Positions 1 through 7,129 of a stretch of 64,000 bases of DNA are shown here, piece after piece. Made by a program: the position numbers and the translations under genes. The DNA lies in the NCBI RefSeq assembly GCF_026248685.1, contig NZ_CP111037.1, positions 330,339 through 394,338 on the forward strand, written 5' to 3'. The first letter of the stretch is position 1. Each line of letters starts with the position of its first letter. Source of the DNA: Haladaptatus caseinilyticus (GTDB lineage Archaea; Halobacteriota; Halobacteria; Halobacteriales; Haladaptataceae). A model generated the notes under the pieces. That model ran no database searches. It saw nothing but the letters and a program-made list of their open reading frames with translations, and was not told the DNA's origin.

Positions 1-473
1 ACAGCACCGTCGGGGAGGTCACCGAGGTCGGTCCGCTCACGGTCGGTTAGGATTCTCAACAATCGGTCACGAACGTCCCGAAGGTCGTCCGCTCGCTCGG
101 CCATCTGCCCCTCTAGCCCCGCAAGCCGAGCGATAGGGTCTTCGAAGGCCTGTCGAACCGCGTGCGGAGCGGGAAGGCCGTTTTCGATAGCGACTTCGAC
201 ACTACCAGTGATTTCGGGATCGTCGAGGAACGCCCGATGGGCGTCGAAAATTTCGGCCTCGTCCTCACCGAGGCGGTCGCGTGTTTGATCACGTTCGTCG
301 GCCAATTCGTCGTGGCCACGCTCGCATGCAGCCTCGAACCGAGCGATTTCCTCGTCCGTATCGACCGTTTTCGGGTCCGGGAGTGGAGGTAAGTCGGTTA
401 CTCCGCGATGCCAGATCACATTCCCAAATCCGACACGGGGCGTCACACCGGTCCCGGTCAGTTCGACGCTCAC
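1..473 (-). CDS. ptsI: PTS Enzyme I (phosphoenolpyruvate-protein phosphotransferase), N-terminal part, cut by window edge
   Basis: Enzyme I takes phosphate from phosphoenolpyruvate and passes it to HPr in the cytoplasm. Only about 157 N-terminal residues are present; the phospho-histidine and PEP-binding domains lie beyond the edge. The reading frame was translated directly. It opens with GTG in the GTGA overlap with the HPr stop, which is why this start is chosen. The visible part matches the helical HPr-binding N-terminal domain: a DEIARFEAA-like helix, EDEAEIFDAHRAFLDDPEI, and a following amphipathic helix. HPr lies immediately upstream and glycerol genes precede it, so a role in dihydroxyacetone or sugar phosphorylation is likely. 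No EIIA, EIIB or DhaKLM partner is visible here. Confidence 0.85.
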   Translation of the reverse strand, partial: MSVELTGTGVTPRVGFGNVIWHRGVTDLPPLPDPKTVDTDEEIARFEAACERGHDELADERDQTRDRLGEDEAEIFDAHRAFLDDPEITGSVEVAIENGLPAPHAVRQAFEDPIARLAGLEGQMAERADDLRDVRDRLLRILTDRERTDLGDLPDGA

Positions 474-736
474 GATTCACCCTCCGGTGTGGTGAGGACT
501 GCTTCCAGTGCGTCGAGTGCGACCTCGGCGTCGTCGCCTTCCGCGACGAGGCGAACCGTCTCTCCCTGTCGAGCATCGAGAGTCGTCACCGAAATCATGC
601 TTCGTGCGTTTACTGGGTCGCTTTCGGCTGTTGCGACGGAAATTTCAGCATCGAATTCGTTCGCTGTCGTGACGAATCGTGCTGCGGGTCGGGCATGAAG
701 GCCGTCCTTCGGGACGATGGTTACTGTTCGCTCCAT
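470..736 (-). CDS. ptsH: HPr-like phosphocarrier protein
   Basis: An 88-residue HPr, the usual size for the family. It carries the histidine phosphorylation motif GLHARPAARF with His14, and the conserved helix-2 serine region NARSMISV with Ser46. It relays phosphate between Enzyme I and sugar- or dihydroxyacetone-specific EII components in the cytoplasm. Its stop overlaps the ptsI start by 4 nt, so the two are translationally coupled. About 50 nt separate it from the small membrane-protein gene upstream, so it could be part of the glpK-glpF run or have its own promoter. In haloarchaea HPr is known to serve fructose and dihydroxyacetone PTS systems; the glycerol neighbours point to the latter by inference. 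Confidence 0.93.
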   Translation of the reverse strand: MERTVTIVPKDGLHARPAARFVTTANEFDAEISVATAESDPVNARSMISVTTLDARQGETVRLVAEGDDAEVALDALEAVLTTPEGES

Positions 737-786
737 TGCAGTCTCCGTTCTGATACTGTTGAACGGGAACTTGCTTCACCTTATCG

Positions 787-1035
787 CTACCCCCATCGTT
801 CGAGACCCCACTGTGCTCGCGTGTATCCAAGGGCGAACAGCACCGTTCCGACCAGCATGAGTGCCCCTCCGAGCATCGGTTTCCCGACTCGGGTGCCGGG
901 GTTCGAAATGATGACCAGCACGATTCCCGCGACGAGGACGGCCAACCCCGCGAGGGTTATCGGGTCGAGAAATACCAGCCGAAGGTAGTCGACCGTCGAG
1001 TGTGTCTGGTCGTCGCTATCCGACACGGTTGACAC
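787..1035 (-). CDS. Small two-TM membrane protein, function unknown
   Basis: An 82-residue protein starting with GTG directly after the glpF stop, with no spacer, so it is almost certainly cotranscribed with glpKF. An acidic N-terminus of about 16 residues precedes a linker and two hydrophobic helices (roughly residues 25-45 and 52-70) joined by a short NPGTRVGKP loop. The C-terminus ends with Trp-rich residues. I do not recognise a named family. The position suggests a small accessory to glycerol transport, but nothing in the sequence shows that. Confidence 0.7.
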   Translation of the reverse strand: MSTVSDSDDQTHSTVDYLRLVFLDPITLAGLAVLVAGIVLVIISNPGTRVGKPMLGGALMLVGTVLFALGYTRAQWGLERWG

Positions 1036-1950
1036 CTAACTTCCCCCTGTCGGGCGTTCGTGCTCTTCGTCGTGAACCGCCGGCTCTTCCGGCTCGATAT
1101 CCTGTTCTTCGAGTCGTTTGACGTACCTCCGAGTGAGGACGTCGTAGAGGCCGCCACCGATGAGACCACCGACGATTGTGGAAGTGGTTGGAAGCCACCA
1201 GCCCCCGCGTGGTCCCGGGAACGCGATTTCCCCCCATCCGGCGAGATAGCCGAAGATTCGCGGTCCGAGGTCGCGAGCGGGATTCAGTGCCGCCATGCTC
1301 ACCGGCGCTTCGTACTGAACCAACGCCGCGACGAGGAGACCGATGAGGAACGCCGAGATTGCGGGCGTCGCTCGGGTTCCCATCGGGTTCCAATCGTCCA
1401 CAAGGGCGAAGATGACCCCCACGAGGATGGCCGTGATGACGACTTCGCTGAAGAACGCTTGCGGAAACGAGACGAGGAACGCCGCCTCCTGAAGGCTGTT
1501 GAAATCACCGACCTTTACGCCCGCAAACGCCGGGTTCGGAAAGAACGTCCAGAGGGTCATTCCCGTGATGGAACTCCCCGGTTCACCAGTGACGACGTTG
1601 TTCGCCTGGTTGAACTGCCGGTAGTAGCCCGACCACGTGACGAACAGCGTCGCGGCGGCGAGAAACGCCCCGACGATTTGCGAGACGATATAGCCGGGGA
1701 CGTGTTTCCACGGGAAGTCCCGCCAGACGGCGTTCGCGATCGTCACGGCGGGATTGATGTGACCTTCCGAAACACCACCGACCCAGTAGACCGCGAACAT
1801 GACCGCGAATCCCCACAGCACGGCCACGCCGAACAGGTCGTATCCGCCGGTCAGCACCGAGACGACGACCGCACCGTCGCCGAGCAGGATGAGGATAAAC
1901 GTTCCGACAAGTTCGTTTAGGTATTTCGCCCGCCAGTACTCTTCGGCCAT
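1036..1950 (-). CDS. glpF: MIP-family glycerol facilitator (aquaglyceroporin)
   Basis: A six-helix channel of about 304 residues for passive glycerol entry. Both pore loops are present: GHINPAVT (about residues 66-68) and ALNPARDLGPR (about 223-225). The Asp after the second NPAR is characteristic of glycerol facilitators rather than water-only aquaporins. The ATG at 1950 is chosen over an upstream GTG at 1959 because a strong GGAGGT Shine-Dalgarno, formed by the last codons of glpK, sits about 7 nt before it. The C-terminal tail is long and acidic and includes EEQDIEPEEPAVHDEEHE, as is common in halophiles. It is coupled to glpK upstream. Confidence 0.95.
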   Translation of the reverse strand: MAEEYWRAKYLNELVGTFILILLGDGAVVVSVLTGGYDLFGVAVLWGFAVMFAVYWVGGVSEGHINPAVTIANAVWRDFPWKHVPGYIVSQIVGAFLAAATLFVTWSGYYRQFNQANNVVTGEPGSSITGMTLWTFFPNPAFAGVKVGDFNSLQEAAFLVSFPQAFFSEVVITAILVGVIFALVDDWNPMGTRATPAISAFLIGLLVAALVQYEAPVSMAALNPARDLGPRIFGYLAGWGEIAFPGPRGGWWLPTTSTIVGGLIGGGLYDVLTRRYVKRLEEQDIEPEEPAVHDEEHERPTGGS

Positions 1951-1951
1951 C

Positions 1952-3490
1952 TCACCCACCTCCCTCCTGTGCCCAGTCGAGTGAGCGGGAAACCGCCTCT
2001 TTCCAGCGGTCGTGTTTGCGGTCGGCGTCGGCGCTCGCCATCTCGACGGCGAACTCGCGGTCTACCTGCCAGTTGTCCCTGAGGTCGTCCACCGAGTCCC
2101 AGTACCCGACCGCGAGCCCGGCAGCGTAGGCGGAACCGAGCGCGGTCGTCTCGTCTACGACCGGGCGGACAATATCGGCACCGAGGATGTCGGCTTGGAG
2201 CTGACAGAGGAAGTTGTTCTTCACGGCGCCGCCATCGACCTTTAGCGATTCGACCTCGATGCCGCTGTCGGCTTCCATCGCCTCCGCAACATCGCGAGTC
2301 TGGTAGGCGATGGACTCGAGTGTCGCACGGACGATGTGTTCTTTCCGGGTTCCACGCGTCATCCCGACGAGCGTCCCGCGTGCGCGCTGATTCCAGTGCG
2401 GTGCACCCAGTCCAGTGAACGCGGGGACCATGAAAACGCCGTCGGTCGAATCGACGTTTCTGGCCATCGACTCGGTTTCGGCCGCGTCGTCGATAAACCC
2501 GACATCGACTAGCCATTCGATCGCCGCGCCCGTAACGAAGATGGAGCCTTCGAGGGCGTACTGAACGGGTTCCCCGGACCGCTGGAAACCGACCGTCGTC
2601 AGGAGGCCGTGCTCGCTCTCGACCGCTTCCTCGCCCGTGTTGAGCAGGAAGAAGCTGCCAGTTCCGTAGGTGTTTTTCGCGTCACCCGCGTCGAAGCAGG
2701 TCTGCCCGAACAGGGCGGCCTGCTGGTCGCCGAAGGCACCTGCTACCGGAACCGCAGCGCCGAGGAACCCGTCCGGATCGGTCGAACCGTACGTTTTGTC
2801 GTCGCTGGACGGGCGAACTTCCGGAAGCATCGCCATCGGAACGCCGAACTCAGCACAGAGTTCGGCGTCCCACTCCATCTCGTGGATGTCGAACAACATC
2901 GTCCGCGAGGCGTTCGTCACGTCCGTAATGTGCTCACCAGTCAAGTTGTAGATGAGCCACGAATCGATGGTTCCGAATAGGATTTCTCCCTCTTCCGCCC
3001 GTTCACGGATGTCTTGAGGTCGAGCACGCTGAAGCTTGATCGGATCTGCGTTGTCGAGCAACCACTCCGCTTTCGTCGCCGAGAAATACGCGTCCGGTTC
3101 GAGACCTGTCTTCGACCGCACCATCTCGACTTTGCCTTCGTCCTCGATTCGCTCTACGCGGTCGGTCGTTCGCCGGTCCTGCCAGACGATGGCGTCGTGA
3201 ACCGGCCGCCCCGAATCGTTGTCCCACAAAAGCGTCGTCTCCCGTTGATTGGTGATGCCGATCGCCTCCAACTGGTCCGCAGTGACTGCGGCCGTATCGA
3301 GTGCAGTCGTGACGACGTGCTGTGTGTTCTCCCAGATTTCGAGTGGGTCGTGTTCGACCCATCCCGGTTCCGGATATTTCTGTTCGTGTTTTTCATAGGC
3401 GCTAGCGACGACCCGACCGTCGTGGTCGAATAGCATGAATCGGGTGCCGGTCGTCCCTTGGTCAATCGCGCCGACGTATGTATCTGTCAT
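1952..3490 (-). CDS. glpK: Glycerol kinase
   Basis: A 512-residue FGGY-family kinase that converts glycerol to sn-glycerol 3-phosphate using ATP. The N-terminal phosphate-binding motif is GAIDQGTTGTRFMLF. The substrate region shows NQRETTLLWD and IVWQDRRT, and the C-terminal ATP domain shows GALGSAYAAGLA-type residues and KVDGGAVKNNF. The start at ATG 3490 (MTDTYVGAID) is preferred. The frame stays open upstream to 3664, but that extension reads through the remains of another gene and has no kinase similarity. It heads the run glpK, glpF, small membrane protein, ptsH, ptsI, matching the known importance of algal glycerol as haloarchaeal food. Confidence 0.96.
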   Translation of the reverse strand: MTDTYVGAIDQGTTGTRFMLFDHDGRVVASAYEKHEQKYPEPGWVEHDPLEIWENTQHVVTTALDTAAVTADQLEAIGITNQRETTLLWDNDSGRPVHDAIVWQDRRTTDRVERIEDEGKVEMVRSKTGLEPDAYFSATKAEWLLDNADPIKLQRARPQDIRERAEEGEILFGTIDSWLIYNLTGEHITDVTNASRTMLFDIHEMEWDAELCAEFGVPMAMLPEVRPSSDDKTYGSTDPDGFLGAAVPVAGAFGDQQAALFGQTCFDAGDAKNTYGTGSFFLLNTGEEAVESEHGLLTTVGFQRSGEPVQYALEGSIFVTGAAIEWLVDVGFIDDAAETESMARNVDSTDGVFMVPAFTGLGAPHWNQRARGTLVGMTRGTRKEHIVRATLESIAYQTRDVAEAMEADSGIEVESLKVDGGAVKNNFLCQLQADILGADIVRPVVDETTALGSAYAAGLAVGYWDSVDDLRDNWQVDREFAVEMASADADRKHDRWKEAVSRSLDWAQEGGG

Positions 3491-3539
3491 TGTCCCCCCA
3501 CGGTGCGTCGGTTCGTTCCCCCTCCCGCCGCCGCACCTC

Positions 3540-3575
3540 TTCAGACAGACGACACGAAGAATAATTACGTTTTCC
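3540..3575 (-). promoter_or_regulatory. glpK: AT-rich probable promoter of the glpK operon
   Basis: Between the dead GNAT gene and the glpK ATG there is one AT-rich patch reading GTAATTATTC on the minus strand, around 3555-3566, roughly 65-75 nt before the start. It is the only plausible TATA/BRE-like element in the interval. The leader would be longer than usual for haloarchaea. The call rests on position and composition only. Confidence 0.3.
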
Positions 3576-3624
3576 CACGTCGATATCGCTGAATCGGCCA
3601 CGTCGAATCGATCGGAGAAGGACC

Positions 3625-4062
3625 TTACAGGGATTTCCGCATACAGGTGGCCGTACTGGGACAAAGATCGTCGAACTCCGTCGTCCCTCGGATAGTGGAG
3701 GGTGCGTCAGCACGCTCGATTTCGACGGAGTCACGCGCGACAAAGAAATCGGCCGCCGTCGTCGGCAGGGATAGAGCGTTTCGACGCCGTCCATAGATGC
3801 CCGTTTTTCCAACACGTCACACAGTTCCGTATCCCGTACCACGTGCCGACCGTTCAACAACAACGGATCGTAACAGACCGCCCGTTCCATGGGTTTCGAT
3901 GCCACCGACGCCGATAGCATCGTTTCCATCGTAGCCGATGTAGGAACAGTTCGGCTTCGACCGAACGTCTCGTGACGGCACCCCGTTTCGCTCCAACAGT
4001 GTTTGAACGTATGAGAGAGTGCTGTCATCCGCCCACAGAAGTGTGAGTGTTGCAGCAGTCAA
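3625..4062 (-). pseudogene. Decayed GNAT N-acetyltransferase (ArsN2-like)
   Basis: Translating the minus strand gives one recognisable acetyltransferase split over three frames. From a TTG near 4062 the first frame runs through LSYVQTLLERNGVPSRDVRS, IGVGGIET and the acetyl-CoA loop RSVVVERSARGTGYG, then hits TGA. The second frame continues with LCDVLEKRASMDGVETLY. The third continues with LPTTAADFFVAR, TEFDDLCPSTATCMRK and a proper TAA at 3625-3627. Expected spacing implies a frame-changing deletion (about 5 nt) after GYG and a 1-nt deletion after ETLY. The order of motifs is that of small GNAT proteins linked to arsenic genes. The product cannot be full length, so this is a pseudogene unless the sequence contains errors. 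Confidence 0.85.
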
Positions 4063-4141
4063 ACCGATCGTATACGTGGACGGGAGTAAAATACGTTCAT
4101 TAGAATACAGTACTCGGTAGCAGTTCAACGGGACGACGGAA

Positions 4142-5107
4142 TCAGCTCGCGTCCGCAATTCGGTCGTACTGGTCGTCGGAGAGTTCGATTTCGACAGCGC
4201 CAGCGTTCTCCTCTAATTGGTCGGTCGTCCGCGCGCCGACGATCGGGATACACGAGAAATCGCGCTGTTGGATGAGCCAACGGAGCGCGACCTGTGCCGG
4301 TGTCGCACCGAGGTCGTCCGCGATCGACCGAATTTCGTCCAACACCTGCCAGCCGTCTTCGGACATGTAGTAATCCTCGAAGCGGTCGGTGAGGTCGCCG
4401 CGTGACCCGTCCGGAACGTCGCCGTCGCGTTCGTATTTGCCCGTCAGGAACCCACCTGCCAGCGGCGAGTAGGGACAAACTGCGAGGTTTCCGTCGGCAC
4501 ACACGTCGAGATAGTCCTGCACGTCGTCACCTACCGCGGCGTGATACATCGGCTGCGTCACGTCGAACCGTTCGAAATCGTTGACGTCGCTTTTCCAGAG
4601 CGCCTTGGTCAACTGCCAAGCAGCCATCGAGGATGCGCCGAGGTAGTTGACCTTCCCGTCCTCAACGAGGCCGTTCAAGGTCGAGAGCGTCTCCTCTATC
4701 GGCGTCGTCTCGTCCCAGCGGTGGATGTAGTACAGGTCGAGGTAATCGGTTCCGAGACGGTCGAGCGTCCCCTGAATCTGCTTTCGGATGTGTTTGCGCG
4801 AGAGCCCCCGTCCGTTCGGGTTTTCGCTTTCGAACGGGAAGTACACCTTCGACGCGATGACGAAATCTTCGCGGTCGTGTTGGGAGAGCCAATCCCCGAT
4901 CCACTCCTCGCTGGTACCGCTCGGGTCGCCGTAGACGTTTGCGGTATCGATGAAATTGATGCCGTTTTCCCACGCCGTGTCGAGCAACTCGTGAGCCGTC
5001 TCGCGGTCGGTTTCGACCGTTCCGTTCGATTCCTTGGCGAATCGCCACGTGCCGAAACACAGTTCTGAGACCTTCGTACCGGTCGCACCGAGGTTCCTGT
5101 ACTCCAT
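4142..5107 (-). CDS. Aldo/keto reductase (Kv-beta/YghZ-type)
   Basis: A 321-residue NAD(P)H-dependent reductase of the AKR superfamily. The catalytic tetrad is complete: Asp54 and Tyr59 in FIDTANVYG, Lys87 in VIASKVYF and His129 in YYIHRWD. The C-terminal cofactor region includes CIPIVGARTTDQLEENAGAV. Members reduce aldehydes and ketones, or act as oxidoreductases on sugars and methylglyoxal; the substrate cannot be read from sequence. It is a stand-alone gene: the downstream neighbour is the dead GNAT gene and the upstream neighbour is the broken nuclease. The ATG at 5107 (MEYRNLGATG) is the standard family start. Confidence 0.93.
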   Translation of the reverse strand: MEYRNLGATGTKVSELCFGTWRFAKESNGTVETDRETAHELLDTAWENGINFIDTANVYGDPSGTSEEWIGDWLSQHDREDFVIASKVYFPFESENPNGRGLSRKHIRKQIQGTLDRLGTDYLDLYYIHRWDETTPIEETLSTLNGLVEDGKVNYLGASSMAAWQLTKALWKSDVNDFERFDVTQPMYHAAVGDDVQDYLDVCADGNLAVCPYSPLAGGFLTGKYERDGDVPDGSRGDLTDRFEDYYMSEDGWQVLDEIRSIADDLGATPAQVALRWLIQQRDFSCIPIVGARTTDQLEENAGAVEIELSDDQYDRIADAS

Positions 5108-5180
5108 GGGCGGGAGTCGTCGGGAACGAAGGTAAAGTTCGGGAAAGCGGTGAGATACGGATCCGATTCGAAGGAGGGTG

Positions 5181-6128
5181 TCAGCCCGAATACGTCTGTC
5201 GGATCATCTCATCCCCGTCCGCGTCCCGGACGATTATCGTATCACCGCCGTTGTTCCAGACTGCGCTGTCCGACCCCCAGTACAGTTCCGACGTGGAATC
5301 CGACCCATTCCCGGTGTAGAGCGTGACGGTCTCACCCGGCTCCAGAGAGACCCTCGATGGAACAAGATAACTGTGACCGGCGTCATCGGCGACCGACCAG
5401 CCGGAAACATCGAGAGCGTCGTTTCCGCTGTTTTTCAGGACGATGTACTCGTCGTTCAGGTTATCGTGGTCGTTGTCCGCAGCATCGGCGTGAATCCGGA
5501 CAATGGAAAGGTCGGTGGTGCCATCGGTCCTCCCTGCCGTTGTTCGACCTCCGACCTGTCCATTCCGACATTCCCACAGGCCGATTTTCTCGTGCTGGGC
5601 GTTCGACTCGGCCGAATAGAATCGGTCGCGTTTCGTAAAATCGCTGTCATACACCCGAGCGTAACCCTGTGCGACCAACTGGAAGTTGAACAGTTTTCAT
5701 TTGTGCCGGATATACGCCAGCAGTCGATCGTACCTATCGCGGGGACCCTCGTTCGGGTCGAGGACGAGGGTCACTCGTTCGCCCACGAGTTCGGTCTCCG
5801 CGAACTCGCTCGCCCTGTGACCCCAGTCCCGGAGGCACCTCGCACCCGAATCGTCGGTCGGCACGCCCTCGAACTCCACCGGGTCGTTCGTGGTGTGGAT
5901 TTCGGGCGTGTTCACGCCGAGCAATCGGGCCGTGTCCTCCGTTCCGTTTCGGTATTCGAACTCGACCGTGTCGCCGTCGACGATTCTCGTAATCGTTACC
6001 GTCCAGCCGTCGCCGTCTTCACTTGGCAGTTCCGTCGTCCGCGTCGTCCCGGGGTGCGAGGACGAACAGCCAGCGAGGAGAACCATCGAAACGACGAGCA
6101 GAATCAAAAGCGACAACCTGAGAGACAC
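5181..6128 (-). pseudogene. Thermonuclease (SNase)-lamin-tail lipoprotein gene interrupted by in-frame TGA
   Basis: The frame encodes a secreted lipoprotein nuclease: a signal peptide ending in the lipobox VLLAGCSSS, an SNase domain with ITRIVDGDTVEF, RLLGVNTPEI and DRYDRLLAYIRH, then a C-terminal lamin-tail domain (DEYIVLKNSGNDALDVSGW, EPGETVTLYTG). A TGA at 5697-5699 splits it inside the SNase fold, between AYIRHK and KLFNFQLVAQGYARVYDSDF. The frame is the same on both sides, so this is a single nonsense change rather than a frameshift. The upstream part keeps the catalytic Arg/Glu region but lacks the last strands and helix. It could be a sequencing error, a recent mutation, or a truncated product. 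Confidence 0.82.
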
Positions 6129-6487
6129 GATACAGGGAAGGGGGTGTCGTGGATTAAATCTATGCTCGATTGGCGGCTGCGTTCGCCGACGGATCCAATT
6201 GGAGAAGACAGACTACGATGGGGAATCGGCAGCCAATCCTTCCAACCGAAATAGAACGTCGGAATCAGCAACAGTCCAGTGACAGCCCACAGAACGTCTC
6301 CCTGCAAGTCGTGCCAGCGGAAGGGGAACATTGCAGGGGAGTAGTAACACAATTGCGTCAGCGACGTTGCGATGAGGAACGCGAAGGATAGTCGCCTGTC
6401 CCGTGATCGACTCGGACACCTGTACGCCCACCACGCGGCCGGGAAGGCAAAAGCCAACGTTCCGACGACAAGAAGCCACTGGATCAT
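6104..6487 (-). CDS. Small membrane protein, unknown function
   Basis: A 127-residue frame with three likely transmembrane helices: residues 2-21, about 32-50 and 65-82. The last is followed by FGWKDWLPIPHRS and a less structured basic tail. The ATG at 6487 directly follows GAAGGAG, a good but closely spaced ribosome site. Its end overlaps the start of the broken nuclease gene by about 25 nt, so the C-terminal 30 residues are less certain. I do not recognise the family. It could itself be a truncated gene, because the tail does not look like a membrane protein. Confidence 0.5.
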   Translation of the reverse strand: MIQWLLVVGTLAFAFPAAWWAYRCPSRSRDRRLSFAFLIATSLTQLCYYSPAMFPFRWHDLQGDVLWAVTGLLLIPTFYFGWKDWLPIPHRSLSSPIGSVGERSRQSSIDLIHDTPFPVSCLSGCRF

Positions 6488-6628
6488 CTCCTTCAGAGGT
6501 CGGTATCGATTTATTTACTGTCGTCGGGGCAGACACACCCTCTCGTCGCTTTCCGATTCACTGCTCACCATTGCGGGGAGAACATACCAACGGTGACACT
6601 TAATAATCGAGGCAATCGATCTACGAGC

Positions 6629-7105
6629 ATGAACGATACTCCCCGTGAGCGCCTCCACCAAAACGCGACGGAAATCACGTCGATGCTGGTCACTGGTTTC
6701 TGGCTCGTCGCCCTCCTCACCGGACAGAGTTGGTGGCTCGCGGCCCTCCTCTTCGGTTACGTCGTCGTCATCCCGGTCGTCGCCATGCTGTTCGACCAGG
6801 AGGACGAGGTCGATAACTGGTGGAACGACATGTGGAGCGATTCGTCAGGGACGCCCGACTGGTGGAACGGGTTCGGCGGCCTCGGAGAGGCGAAGTCGGA
6901 CAGAAAGAAATCAGCCGAGCACTCCGAACCGACCGTATCGAGCAAGGACGCCCTCGAAACCCTGCGAAACCGGTACGCCAACGGCGAACTCACTGACGAG
7001 CAGTTCGAGCGAAAGCTGGAACGCCTCATCGAAACCGAGACGATGGAGGATGTAGAAGACCGGTTTCGTGCGGACAAAGGCGGACGGGTTCGGGAACGAG
7101 CGTAG
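6629..7105 (+). CDS. SHOCT-domain membrane protein
   Basis: A 158-residue protein starting MNDTPRERLH at ATG 6629. Two adjacent hydrophobic segments (about residues 16-31 and 34-52) form a membrane hairpin. They are followed by a Trp-rich, acidic linker (DNWWNDMW) and a C-terminal SHOCT motif, DALETLRNRYANGELTDEQF, typical of short C-terminal domains that mediate oligomerisation. Such haloarchaeal membrane-SHOCT proteins are common and uncharacterised. The gene converges on the MutS-like gene with 24 nt between stops. Confidence 0.85.
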   Translation: MNDTPRERLHQNATEITSMLVTGFWLVALLTGQSWWLAALLFGYVVVIPVVAMLFDQEDEVDNWWNDMWSDSSGTPDWWNGFGGLGEAKSDRKKSAEHSEPTVSSKDALETLRNRYANGELTDEQFERKLERLIETETMEDVEDRFRADKGGRVRERA

Positions 7106-7129
7106 CCGGGAACAGTCGAAAAATCGGGG

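Noticed and set aside
5697..5699. TGA as selenocysteine or programmed read-through in the nuclease gene
   Set aside because: No Cys is expected at this position in the family, and haloarchaea are not known to use selenocysteine.
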